NCBI GenBank assembly: GCA_002159155.1
Contig: LZRQ01000096.1
Coordinates: 1 to 13,309 of the forward strand
Direction: 5' to 3'
Length of the DNA stretch: 13,309 nt
From: Firmicutes bacterium ZCTH02-B6
GTDB lineage: Bacteria > Bacillota > Limnochordia > Limnochordales > ZCTH02-B6
Shown: in pieces, positions 6,503-13,140 of the stretch
Layout of the letters: each line of letters begins with the position of its first letter
How positions within the stretch are numbered: position 1 is the first letter of the stretch
Made by a program: the position numbers and the translations under genes
Notes under the pieces: model-generated
What the model saw: the letters and a program-made list of their open reading frames with translations, nothing else
Told to the model about the DNA's origin: nothing
Databases searched by the model: none

Positions 6503-7612
6503 TCAACCTTCTTCGACGGCCGGCGCCGCGGCCTGGGCGCTCCGTTCAGCCTGCTCCACAGGCAGCGGCACCTGCCAGCGTTCCGCCCACTCGCGCAATG
6601 CTGGCGGCAAAGGAGCGACTCGACCGCCGAGGGCTTCGACGATCGTCTTGGTGTTGTGAACCAGCATGCCGATGTAGGTGCCTTGCCACGTGCCGGCGGC
6701 CCCCAAGGCATCGCTGAAAAGCTCGCCGCCGATGGCCACCTCGCGCCCCCGGGCCCTGACCGCGGCCTGCACCGCCTCGATGTTGCGGGGATTGATGGAG
6801 GTTTCCACAAAGAGGGCGGGGACCTCGCGCTCGACGACCAGATCGGTCACGGCCCGGATGTCGGCGAGACCCGCCTCCGCCTCAGTGCTGATGCCCTGGA
6901 TGCCGTGGACTTCGAAACCGTAGGCGCGGCCGTAGTAGTAGAACGCGTCGTGGGCCGTGACCAGGATGCGCTGCTCAGGGGGCACCGATGCAGCGCTGTC
7001 CCGGACCCACTGGTCCAATGCGGCCAGCTGCTCGCGGTACGAAGCGGCCCGAGCGCCCATCGCCGTCGCACATTCGGGCGCCAGCAGGCTCAAGGTTTCC
7101 CGCACGACGTCCACGGTGCGGGCCCACAAGCTCACGTCCATCCACACATGGGGGTCAACGCTGTAGCCGTCGTCGGTGCGGACGCGCAAGTCTTCCGGTA
7201 CGGCCAGCTCGGACACGGCGACCGTCGGGCGCCGCTCGGAGAGGCGCTCCAGCACCTCAGAAAGCTGCCCTTCCAAGGACAAGCCGGCATAGAAGATCAC
7301 ATCCGCCGCCTGCAGCTCCCGTGCATCCGTGGCGCTGGCACGGTACACATGGGGGTCGACGCCCGGGCCCATCAAGGTGGTCACGGCCACGCAGGTGCCG
7401 CCCACCTGCTGGACCACATCGCCGATCATGCCGACCGTCGCGACCGCGGTAAGGCGTGCCGCATTGGCCGTGCCGCTGTTGGGCGACGGGCGGTTGAACG
7501 GGAGACCGGTCATCATCAGGATGACCCAGGCGAGGACGGCCAGACCGACCCAGATGGGGGCGCGCGACGGGCGCTGGGGCTTCTCTTGGCGTACAACAGG
7601 AGGCTCGGACAT
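6503..7612 (-). CDS. mntA: Metal ABC transporter substrate-binding protein, Mn type, signal-anchored
   Basis: A 369-residue cluster A-I (TroA/PsaA/MntC) metal-binding protein. I chose ATG 7612 because AGGAGA lies nine bases upstream; the frame continues to 7729 but those residues are not family-like. A short Arg/Lys-containing cytosolic tail is followed by one hydrophobic helix at about 20-38. There is no lipobox cysteine, so it may be held by an uncleaved anchor as reported for Treponema TroA. The four expected ligands are H88 (GVDPHVY), H155 (VDPHVWMD), E244 (ISTEAEAG) and D301 (ELFSDALG). The His-His-Glu-Asp set is the Mn/Fe-type site; the TroA zinc histidine position is Ala here. It captures Mn(II) outside the membrane and hands it to the permeases. 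It is the first gene of the operon. Confidence 0.94.
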   Translation of the reverse strand: MSEPPVVRQEKPQRPSRAPIWVGLAVLAWVILMMTGLPFNRPSPNSGTANAARLTAVATVGMIGDVVQQVGGTCVAVTTLMGPGVDPHVYRASATDARELQAADVIFYAGLSLEGQLSEVLERLSERRPTVAVSELAVPEDLRVRTDDGYSVDPHVWMDVSLWARTVDVVRETLSLLAPECATAMGARAASYREQLAALDQWVRDSAASVPPEQRILVTAHDAFYYYGRAYGFEVHGIQGISTEAEAGLADIRAVTDLVVEREVPALFVETSINPRNIEAVQAAVRARGREVAIGGELFSDALGAAGTWQGTYIGMLVHNTKTIVEALGGRVAPLPPALREWAERWQVPLPVEQAERSAQAAAPAVEEG

Positions 7613-7686
7613 GCGTGTCGATCTCCTCTCCTTCGGCAGTGGGGAATCGCCGTGGGTGGGTGTCAGGTCCCGTTGCTGCCCTTTCG

Positions 7687-7703
7687 GGCGCAAGGGTTGC
7701 GCC
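7687..7703 (-). promoter_or_regulatory. Leader hairpin 2 of the mnt transcript
   Basis: A perfect inverted repeat, GGCGCAA (7687-7693) with TTGCGCC (7697-7703), has a 3-nt spacer. It lies in the untranslated leader between the predicted start (about 7737) and the mntA start codon. It could shape mRNA stability or translation; no U-tract follows, so it is not a terminator. Confidence 0.4.
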
Positions 7704-7705
7704 TG

Positions 7706-7720
7706 TGCAACAAAGTTGCA
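7706..7720 (-). promoter_or_regulatory. Leader hairpin 1 / 15-bp palindrome of the mnt transcript
   Basis: A perfect inverted repeat, TGCAAC (7706-7711) with GTTGCA (7715-7720), is separated by AAA. It lies about 17 to 31 bases after the predicted transcription start. It could act as a DNA operator or as the first of two tandem RNA hairpins. Confidence 0.4.
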
Positions 7721-7734
7721 TGAGAGCAAAATTC

Positions 7735-7778
7735 TTGCCTTAGACTATATCTCATGGGGAGCACCTTGTCAAGGCAAA
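7735..7778. promoter_or_regulatory. Paired MntR-like half sites flanking the mnt promoter
   Basis: TTGCCTT (7735-7741) and its exact complement AAGGCAA (7771-7777, extended to TTTGCCTT on the minus strand, 7771-7778) form an inverted repeat with a 29-base spacer. The Bacillus MntR box contains the half site TTTGCCTT. One copy overlaps the upstream edge of the -35, the other covers the predicted start point. A compact palindrome, CCTTG-T-CAAGG (7764-7774), is nested over the -35. This is the placement expected for repression by Mn-loaded MntR. Confidence 0.6.
7744..7772 (-). promoter_or_regulatory. Sigma-A promoter of the mntABCD operon
   Basis: On the minus strand a perfect TTGACA -35 (7767-7772) and TATAGT -10 (7744-7749) are separated by 17 bases. 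Transcription should start near 7737, giving a leader of about 125 bases before mntA. It is the best promoter match in the window. Confidence 0.85.
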
Positions 7779-7847
7779 CTTATCCAGCAACGCGAGAGAA
7801 CGACCAAGACGGTGCGGGCAGAGCGGGTCTCGCAGGCTATAAGGGGA

Positions 7848-8492
7848 TCAGAGGCTCTGCAGGAACGTCAAACGGGTCGCTCGCACCGGGATGTCCGGCA
7901 GCGGCGTGTTGGGCGCCAGTGGTTCGGCGGGCAGCAGCTGCTGCAGGCGAGCGCGGATGATGTCGTGTTGAAGCTCGCCCTGCAGCCGGTCCCGTACGAT
8001 GCCCCGGGCGTCGATGAACATGACGGTCGGCGCGATGCGGATACGGTAGGCCTCGCTCACGGTGCCGTCTGTGTCTAAGAGGACCGGAAACGTCCATCCC
8101 CGCTGCCGGGCGAGGGTTTCCACGGTGGCGCGGGTTTCCATGATGTTGACGGCTAAGAGCGCGAGTCCATGGGTTTCCCTGTACTCGCGGTAGAGGCGGT
8201 CCAGGGTTGACAACCCGTCGGAGCAGCCGGGGCACCAGCTCGTCCAAAAGACGACCAGCACCGGGCGACCCTTGTAGGCCGACAGGGCGAGTTGTTGTCC
8301 GGACAAATCGGTCAAGGCAAAGTCGGGCGCCGGGCCGTCCAGCGGCAGCGCGGCCACGGGGACGAGAGAGGAGCGGGCCGCAGGGCCAAGCAGGCCGTAC
8401 CACAGCAAGCCCGCGGCCAGGATGGCCGCGATGATGGCGCCCAGCCGGAGGATGCGGCCCACGCGGATGACCACGAACCCGACGCGGCCCAC
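7848..8492 (-). CDS. TlpA/ResA-like membrane-anchored thioredoxin-fold protein
   Basis: A 214-residue protein starting at GTG 8492, with GAGGTG seven bases upstream; an ATG at 8502 is in another frame. An N-terminal arginine-bearing tail precedes a membrane helix at about 16-36, so the domain faces outside. Residues 54-187 form the AhpC-TSA/Redoxin fold: APDFALTDLSGQ at 55-66, the active-site W-C87-PG-C90 in FWTSWCPGC, and the cis-proline loop APTVMFID at 154-161. Such proteins reduce disulfides outside the membrane, for example haem-binding apocytochrome c (ResA, CcmG) or spore proteins (StoA). No cytochrome assembly genes are visible nearby, so the target is unknown. The last 25 residues after the fold are Pro-rich and unassigned. 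It is upstream of, and on the same strand as, the mnt operon, but that operon has its own promoter. Confidence 0.9.
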   Translation of the reverse strand: MGRVGFVVIRVGRILRLGAIIAAILAAGLLWYGLLGPAARSSLVPVAALPLDGPAPDFALTDLSGQQLALSAYKGRPVLVVFWTSWCPGCSDGLSTLDRLYREYRETHGLALLAVNIMETRATVETLARQRGWTFPVLLDTDGTVSEAYRIRIAPTVMFIDARGIVRDRLQGELQHDIIRARLQQLLPAEPLAPNTPLPDIPVRATRLTFLQSL

Positions 8493-8562
8493 GGTCCATC
8501 ACCTCGCCTAATACATATGGATGGAACGCCCGCGAAAGACGCCTGGCGGAACCGCCCTGTTA

Positions 8563-8591
8563 TTGACAGCCGACCGGCCCAATGGTAGCAT
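8563..8591 (+). promoter_or_regulatory. Sigma-A promoter of metK-ahcY
   Basis: A perfect TTGACA -35 (8563-8568) and TAGCAT -10 (8586-8591, four of six) lie 17 bases apart. The predicted start near 8598 gives a leader of about 240 bases that holds the whole SAM riboswitch and its terminator. Confidence 0.7.
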
Positions 8592-8637
8592 GGGGTCGGC
8601 AAACGTCAGGGAAAAACTGCATACTGCAGCGTTTCCG

Positions 8638-8741
8638 CTCTTATCGAGAGAGGCGGAGGGACTGGCCCGATGAAGCCCGGCAACCGGCCCGGCGGGGGTG
8701 CGGTGCCAATTCCTGCAGGATCCATTCCTGGGAGATGAGAG
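8638..8741 (+). ncRNA. SAM-I (S-box) riboswitch aptamer
   Basis: The order of conserved elements matches the S-box consensus: P1 5' strand CTCTTATC (8638-8645), GAGAGAGGCGGAGGGACTGG, the kink-turn CCCGATGA, AGCCCGGCAACCGGC, later GGTGCCAATTCC, and the P1 3' strand GATGAGAG (8734-8741). The two P1 strands pair over eight positions, one of them G-U. SAM binding should stabilise P1 and let the downstream terminator form, turning metK off. A mutually exclusive fold can be drawn in which GGGAG (8730-8734) pairs with CTTCC (8762-8766) and AGAGTG (8738-8743) pairs with CACTCT (8751-8756). This takes both the P1 3' strand and the terminator 5' arm, so it is a plausible antiterminator. Confidence 0.96.
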
Positions 8742-8757
8742 TGCTTGCGTCACTCTG

Positions 8758-8788
8758 CCTTCTTCCTGTGATGGACGAAGGTTTTTTT
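8758..8788 (+). terminator. Riboswitch-controlled intrinsic terminator
   Basis: CCTTCTTCC (8758-8766) pairs with GGACGAAGG (8773-8781) with one mismatch and a 6-nt loop, and is followed directly by seven T (8782-8788). It lies 16 bases after the SAM-I aptamer and upstream of the metK ribosome binding site, as in typical S-box transcription control. Confidence 0.9.
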
Positions 8789-8835
8789 GTTTGTCGGCAG
8801 GGGTACGTTTGTTTGGCTTGGAAAGGAGCACGGGC

Positions 8836-10074
8836 ATGACCAAATCCCACGCGCAGGCCGAAATGAAGCCGGTGGCGGCCGCTCGCGGCCGGCGGTACCT
8901 TTTCACGTCCGAGTCGGTGACCGAGGGGCATCCAGACAAGATCTGCGACCAAATCTCGGACGCCGTTCTGGACGCGATGCTGGCCCAGGACCCCTATTCC
9001 CGCGTGGCCTGCGAAACCGCCGTGACGACGGGGCTTGTGCTGGTGATCGGGGAGATCACCACCAAGGCGACCGTGGACATTCCTAAGCTTGTACGCAACA
9101 CGATCCGCGAGATCGGCTACGATCGGGCCAAGTACGGTTTCGACGCGGACACCTGCGGGGTGCTCGTCGCTTTGGACGAGCAGTCGCCCGACATCGCCAT
9201 GGGCGTGGACAAGGCGCTCGAAGCTCGCACGGGCGAGATGGGCGACGACGCGATCGAGGCCATCGGAGCGGGCGATCAGGGGATCATGTTCGGCTATGCC
9301 GTGGATGAGACGCCCGAGCTCATGCCGCTGCCGATTTCCCTGGCGCACAAGCTGGCGCGGCAGCTGGCGTATGTGCGCAAGAACAAGATCTTGGATTACC
9401 TGCGCCCCGACGGGAAGTCGCAGGTGACCGTGGAGTACGAGGACGGCAAGCCCATGCGGGTCGATACGGTGCTCATCTCGACCCAGCACCGGGAAGGCAT
9501 CGACGGGGAGCAACTCCGCCACGACATTGTCGAGCACGTCATCCGCCCGGTCATTCCGGAGCAGTGGCTCGACAATACCCGGTTTCTCGTGAACCCGACG
9601 GGGAAGTTTGTGATCGGCGGTCCGCAGGGGGACTCGGGTCTCACCGGGCGCAAGATCATTGTAGATACGTATGGCGGGGCGGCCCGGCACGGGGGCGGTG
9701 CCTTTAGCGGCAAGGACCCGACCAAGGTGGACCGCTCGGCGGCGTATGCCGCCCGCTGGGTGGCCAAGAACGTCGTGGCCGCGGGCTTGGCCAGCCGGTG
9801 CGAGCTGCAGTTGGCCTACGCCATCGGCGTGGCGCGGCCGGTTTCCATCATGGTGGACACCTACGGCACCAACCGGGTGCCTGAGGAGACCATCGTGGCC
9901 CTCATCCAGGAGCATTTTGACCTCCGGCCTGGAGCCATCATCCGGGACTTGGACCTGCGCCGGCCCATTTACCGGCAGGTGGCGGCTTATGGGCACTTTG
10001 GCCGCGACGATCTGGACCTGCCCTGGGAGCGGACCGACAAGGCCGAGGCGCTGCGGAAGGCCGCGGGCCTCTAA
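8836..10074 (+). CDS. metK: S-adenosylmethionine synthetase (methionine adenosyltransferase)
   Basis: A 412-residue cytosolic enzyme that makes SAM, phosphate and pyrophosphate from methionine and ATP. The start is ATG 8836, with AAAGGAG eight bases upstream; the frame is open back to 8698 but that runs through the riboswitch. Signatures: [19 protein letters not shown] (25-43) with the catalytic His of GHPDK, the hexapeptide GAGDQG (144-149) of the adenine/methionine loop, and the P-loop-like [16 protein letters not shown] (286-301). It is slightly longer than most bacterial MetK (about 385-400) because of an unconserved N-terminal lead of some 18 residues. It is controlled by the SAM-I riboswitch directly upstream, and is followed 77 bases later by ahcY with no terminator between them. 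Confidence 0.98.
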   Translation: MTKSHAQAEMKPVAAARGRRYLFTSESVTEGHPDKICDQISDAVLDAMLAQDPYSRVACETAVTTGLVLVIGEITTKATVDIPKLVRNTIREIGYDRAKYGFDADTCGVLVALDEQSPDIAMGVDKALEARTGEMGDDAIEAIGAGDQGIMFGYAVDETPELMPLPISLAHKLARQLAYVRKNKILDYLRPDGKSQVTVEYEDGKPMRVDTVLISTQHREGIDGEQLRHDIVEHVIRPVIPEQWLDNTRFLVNPTGKFVIGGPQGDSGLTGRKIIVDTYGGAARHGGGAFSGKDPTKVDRSAAYAARWVAKNVVAAGLASRCELQLAYAIGVARPVSIMVDTYGTNRVPEETIVALIQEHFDLRPGAIIRDLDLRRPIYRQVAAYGHFGRDDLDLPWERTDKAEALRKAAGL

Positions 10075-10151
10075 AGCGGCAGCGGCCTGGGCGCGGCGGG
10101 TCCGGCGTGAACTGGGCCTGCCTTACATGAACAGGAAACGGAGGCAAGACG

Positions 10152-11411
10152 TTGACCATCGGCGATTGCAAGGACCGGTCGTTGGCCCCGGCCGGCCAGC
10201 AGCGCATCGAGTGGGCCGATGACAATATGCCGGTGCTCAAGGGGATTCGCGAGGAGTGGGAAAAGACGCGTCCCCTGGCCGGTGTGCGCATTGCCGCGTG
10301 CCTGCACGTGACGACGGAAACCGCGAACCTCATGCGGACGCTTAAGGCAGGCGGTGCGGAGGTCGCCCTGTGCGCCTCCAACCCGCTCAGCACCCAGGAC
10401 GACGTGGCCGCGGCTCTCAATGAGGTGTATGGCATCCCGACCTTTGCCATCCGGGGCGAGGACGAGGAAACGTACTACAGCCACATCCGTTCGGTGCTGG
10501 CTACGGGCCCCCAGGTCACCATGGACGACGGGGCCGATCTGGTCACGACCCTCCACGGCGAGCGGCAAGATCTGCTGCCCCAGATCGTGGGTGGCACCGA
10601 GGAGACGACGACGGGTGTCATCCGCTTGAAGGCCATGGAGCGCGATGGCTACCTGCGTTTCCCCGTGGTGGCGGTTAACGAAGCCCGTACCAAGCACATG
10701 TTTGACAACCGCTACGGCACGGGCCAGTCCACCGTCGACGGCATCTTGCGGGCGACCAACGCTTTGATCGCGGGTTCCACGTTTGTGGTGGTCGGATATG
10801 GCTGGTGCGGCCGGGGCGTGGCGGCGCGAGCGCGGGGGATGGGCGCCGATGTGATCGTGGTGGAGGTTGATCCCCTCCGGGCCCTCGAGGCCGTGATGGA
10901 CGGGTACCGCGTCATGCCCATGGAGAAGGCGGCGCCCCAGGGCCACTTTTTTGTGACGGTGACCGGCAACCGGGATGCCATCCGGGAGGAGCACTTCCGG
11001 GCCATGCGGGACGGCGCCATCATTGCCAACGCAGGGCACTTCGACGTGGAGATCAACATCCCGGCGCTGGCGGCCATGGCGCGCGAGCGGCGGCAGGTGC
11101 GCCCCAACGTGGAGGAGTTTGTGCTGCAAGATGGCCGGCGTGTCCGGTTATTGGCCGAGGGGCGCCTGGTCAACCTGGGCGCAGCGGAAGGCCACCCGGC
11201 GCAGGTCATGGACATGAGCTTTGCCAACCAGGCCTTGAGCGTGGCGTGGCTCGTGCAGCGGGCGGGCCAATTGGAGCGGAAAGTGTACGCGGTGCCCGAC
11301 GACATCGACCGCGAGGTGGCTCGCCGCAAGCTGGCCAGCATGGGCGTGGCGCTTGAGGAGCTGACGCCGGTGCAGCGCGAATACCTCAACAGCTGGCAAT
11401 TTGGCACTTGA
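10152..11411 (+). CDS. ahcY: Adenosylhomocysteinase (S-adenosylhomocysteine hydrolase)
   Basis: A 419-residue NAD-dependent enzyme that splits S-adenosylhomocysteine into adenosine and homocysteine, recycling the by-product of SAM-dependent methylation. The TTG start at 10152 is set by a GGAGG site seven bases upstream. Active-site residues align to the human enzyme as H52 (LHVTTETA), D126 (MDDGADL), E151 (EETTTGV), K181 and D185 (TKHMFDN). The NAD Rossmann motif is GYGWCGRG at 215-222. It is the short prokaryotic/archaeal-type form: it lacks the Lys/Tyr-containing tail of the human and mycobacterial enzymes and ends YLNSWQFGT instead. It follows metK on the same strand, so it is probably co-transcribed and under SAM riboswitch control. 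A strong terminator ends the unit. Confidence 0.96.
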   Translation: MTIGDCKDRSLAPAGQQRIEWADDNMPVLKGIREEWEKTRPLAGVRIAACLHVTTETANLMRTLKAGGAEVALCASNPLSTQDDVAAALNEVYGIPTFAIRGEDEETYYSHIRSVLATGPQVTMDDGADLVTTLHGERQDLLPQIVGGTEETTTGVIRLKAMERDGYLRFPVVAVNEARTKHMFDNRYGTGQSTVDGILRATNALIAGSTFVVVGYGWCGRGVAARARGMGADVIVVEVDPLRALEAVMDGYRVMPMEKAAPQGHFFVTVTGNRDAIREEHFRAMRDGAIIANAGHFDVEINIPALAAMARERRQVRPNVEEFVLQDGRRVRLLAEGRLVNLGAAEGHPAQVMDMSFANQALSVAWLVQRAGQLERKVYAVPDDIDREVARRKLASMGVALEELTPVQREYLNSWQFGT

Positions 11412-11712
11412 GGCAGCCCCTGAAGAGTGGCGCATAGTCCGCGACGGGTAGGTCGACCGGCGGCCGGAAGGCCGCCGGTTTTGCTTTGCCGCTACGGGAC
11501 TGTCCTGCCGCCAGGGGACTGTTGGTTGGGTGCCACAAAGTTTAGTATTTCTGAACGCGCGGTGGATTTTCGACACAGTTCGACGCGAAGTTTACCGCAA
11601 GCATGATACGCTCAAGCCAACCCTATCCGCGTAACCACTACTTTCCTTACTTCCTGCGGCTTTACATTCGCTGAAATCCACAATCGACGGCTGCACAGGA
11701 GGGAGCGGACGC
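11412..11712. other. 301-base gap with the ahcY terminator and small repeats
   Basis: It contains the terminator at 11456-11482 and then a visibly lower-GC stretch without a believable gene on either strand. Repeats seen: the octamer GGGACTGT twice (11496-11503 and 11515-11522); TTCGACAC (11569-11576) and TTCGACGC (11579-11586) offset by exactly 10 bases; and an 8-bp inverted repeat, GTGGATTT (11562-11569) with AAATCCAC (11674-11681). No near-consensus promoter was found for the secreted-protein operon, although it must start in this gap or by read-through. Confidence 0.6.
11456..11482 (+). terminator. Intrinsic terminator of metK-ahcY
   Basis: A perfect 10-bp GC-rich stem pairs ACCGGCGGCC (11456-11465) with GGCCGCCGGT (11470-11479), with a GGAA tetraloop, followed by TTTTGCTTT. 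It lies 45 bases after the ahcY stop. Confidence 0.9.
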
Positions 11713-12294
11713 ATGCTGCGTGCAATCCGTGGCCGCCGCCCCCGCATGGCGGCTGCCGCGCTTTTTTGCCTCAGCTGCATGGGTATCGCGATGCTGGGCT
11801 GTCTGGTGAACAACGGGACGGCGGCGGCGCAGAGGGTGCACACCGCCACATCGTCCGTGTCGTTCATCCTGATGGAGGTTATTGAGGTATGGAGCTGGCC
11901 GAGCGCGACCGTCGCCATGACGGGCGCGCCCGACGAACCGGCGGTTAGTGGGCCGTTGGTGTTCCGGGTGCGCGCCAACGCTCCGTGGGGGATTTACTTA
12001 CGCAGCGACTTGCCCGAAGGCAGGATGCAGGAGTATGACGCCAGCGTCGGCGAGTACGTCCAGTCTGGTCGGGTGTTGAGCCAGGGGTTGGAATGGGCGC
12101 TTTCTCCCGGCGGCCCGTGGACAAGAGTTGTCCCCGCGGATGCTCCCCTCGTATCTGGTATGCCGCCTACCGGCGCCGAGGGTACCACCGTGGAGTTTTT
12201 CCTTCGCCAAGCGGCTACGTTCCAGGATCTGGCCCTGCCGGCGGGACGGGAGTACCGGATCGTCCTCACGTACACCGCCGGCTTGGGCTACTAA
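11713..12294 (+). CDS. Secreted beta-rich protein of unknown function
   Basis: A 193-residue protein starting at ATG 11713, with AGGAGG about ten bases upstream. It has a clear Sec signal peptide: an Arg-rich n-region (MLRAIRGRRPR), a hydrophobic core at about 12-32 and a probable signal peptidase I site after NNGTAAA (near residue 39). A cysteine at about 30 does not sit in a good lipobox. The mature part, about 154 residues, is rich in beta-forming stretches (VSFILMEVIEVW, GPLVFRVRANAPWGIYLRSD, TTVEFFLRQAA) and ends REYRIVLTYTAGLGY, a C-terminal strand like those of WxL-type and pilin-like surface proteins. I do not recognise the family. It is the first gene of a three-gene operon with an Ig-like partner 15 bases downstream, which suggests a surface structure and its assembly or anchoring factor. 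Confidence 0.82.
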   Translation: MLRAIRGRRPRMAAAALFCLSCMGIAMLGCLVNNGTAAAQRVHTATSSVSFILMEVIEVWSWPSATVAMTGAPDEPAVSGPLVFRVRANAPWGIYLRSDLPEGRMQEYDASVGEYVQSGRVLSQGLEWALSPGGPWTRVVPADAPLVSGMPPTGAEGTTVEFFLRQAATFQDLALPAGREYRIVLTYTAGLGY

Positions 12295-12309
12295 GGGGGG
12301 GCGGTCGCG

Positions 12310-13140
12310 GTGCGTTCCCTAACGACGCGTTGCCTCGCCGGGCTCGTGTTCCTGGGAGTGGTCGCAGTGACGGCCGCTGCTCCCGCAGCGGCGCAGGTGG
12401 TGGTGCGGCCGGCGCGGATCGAAGCGCACGTGCAGGACGGGACAAGGCTGCCCCCCATCGAGGTGTCCAACCGGGGCGACGGTCCTGTGCGCATCTTGGC
12501 CTACACTGGCTTTGGCGGGCATGACCTACGCGGCATGCCGGTATACCGAGACGATCCGGCGGCCCGGGCGGAGAGCGCCCGCTACGTTCGCTTGGACGCG
12601 GCGGAGGTCCGTCTCGCGCCGGGGGAGACCACGTTCCTGCAGGCGACGGTGCATGTCCCCGAAGGGTATCGCGGCGGTTTGTACCCGGTCCTGTTCTTGG
12701 AGGTGGTACCCTTGGACCCCCAAGACGTCGCCGGTGTGCAGACCGTTGCGAGGGTCGCGGTGATTATGCTGCTGTCCGCCGGCGCCGGAGAGGCCCGGGT
12801 ATACGTCGAGGACGCTGCCGTGCGGCCGGGTTCCGGCGGGTTGCTGGAGGTGGCAGTGCGGCTGCGCAACGGAGGCGACGTGCATGCGTTGGCCGGCGGG
12901 ACCGTCACCATCGTCGACGCCTCCGGCGAGGCGGTGGCGCGCGTGCCCCTCGCAGCGGCGACAGTACTGCCCGGAGCCGCCCGGGAGCTGGTAGCCCATT
13001 GGCAGCCGCCGCGGGCAGCCGTGGGGCCATATGTCGCGATGGTACAGGTCGAGGAGCCGGTACCCATCCCCCCGCTTGAGATCGCCTTTACACTGGATCC
13101 GGCGCCTGCCCTGGCCGGCGCAGGCGGAGCGGGGTGGTGA
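12310..13140 (+). CDS. Secreted two-domain Ig-like protein, DUF916/WxL-interacting or chaperone-like
   Basis: A 276-residue protein starting at GTG 12310 after a GGGGGG-rich site. The signal peptide has its core at about 8-24, with cleavage probably after PAAAQ near residue 29. Residues 30-135 look like an immunoglobulin-type sandwich: PARIEAHVQDGTRLPPIEVSN, then VRLAPGETTFLQATVHVPEG and GGLYPVLFLEV, the pattern seen in DUF916 (peptidoglycan-binding part of WxL-interacting proteins) and in pilus chaperones. Residues about 156-265 form a second sandwich (LLEVAVRLRNGGDVHALAGG, VLPGAARELVAHWQPP). WxL-interacting proteins normally end in a membrane helix; this one ends in AGAGGAGW with none, so anchoring must come from elsewhere, perhaps the next gene product. 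The family assignment is inferred from pattern and context only. Confidence 0.75.
   Translation: MRSLTTRCLAGLVFLGVVAVTAAAPAAAQVVVRPARIEAHVQDGTRLPPIEVSNRGDGPVRILAYTGFGGHDLRGMPVYRDDPAARAESARYVRLDAAEVRLAPGETTFLQATVHVPEGYRGGLYPVLFLEVVPLDPQDVAGVQTVARVAVIMLLSAGAGEARVYVEDAAVRPGSGGLLEVAVRLRNGGDVHALAGGTVTIVDASGEAVARVPLAAATVLPGAARELVAHWQPPRAAVGPYVAMVQVEEPVPIPPLEIAFTLDPAPALAGAGGAGW

Larger units (their letters stand above)
8493..8835 (+). other. Regulatory gap between the divergent tlpA-like gene and metK
   Basis: This 343-base gene-free stretch is almost fully used by metK control: a perfect short palindrome GGCGG-AA-CCGCC (8545-8556), a promoter (8563-8591), a leader hairpin (8610-8636), the SAM-I aptamer (8638-8741), a terminator (8758-8788) and the metK ribosome binding site AAAGGAG (8822-8828). 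I see no convincing promoter for the minus-strand thioredoxin gene within it. Confidence 0.8.

Noticed and set aside
6656..7723. 355-residue open frame on the plus strand
   Set aside because: Antisense of the Mn-binding protein gene, with a His/Gly-rich composition typical of a shadow frame.
7613..7729. Longer mntA start at 7729
   Set aside because: The extra residues include the leader hairpins, are not family-like, and begin almost at the predicted transcription start. ATG 7612 has a good AGGAGA site.
7613..7737. Possible yybP-ykoY manganese riboswitch in the mnt leader
   Set aside because: The conserved loop sequences of that riboswitch class are not visible, and the class normally controls Mn exporters rather than importers.
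7792..7833. GCGAGA/TCTCGC inverted repeat as a terminator for the thioredoxin gene
   Set aside because: Only six pairs with a 30-base loop and no U-tract on the minus strand; too weak to call.
8698..8835. Longer metK start at 8698
   Set aside because: The extra 46 residues would be encoded by the SAM aptamer and the terminator; ATG 8836 has an ideal ribosome binding site.
8641..9996. 451-residue open frame on the minus strand
   Set aside because: Antisense of metK and its riboswitch; no motif, and metK is certain.
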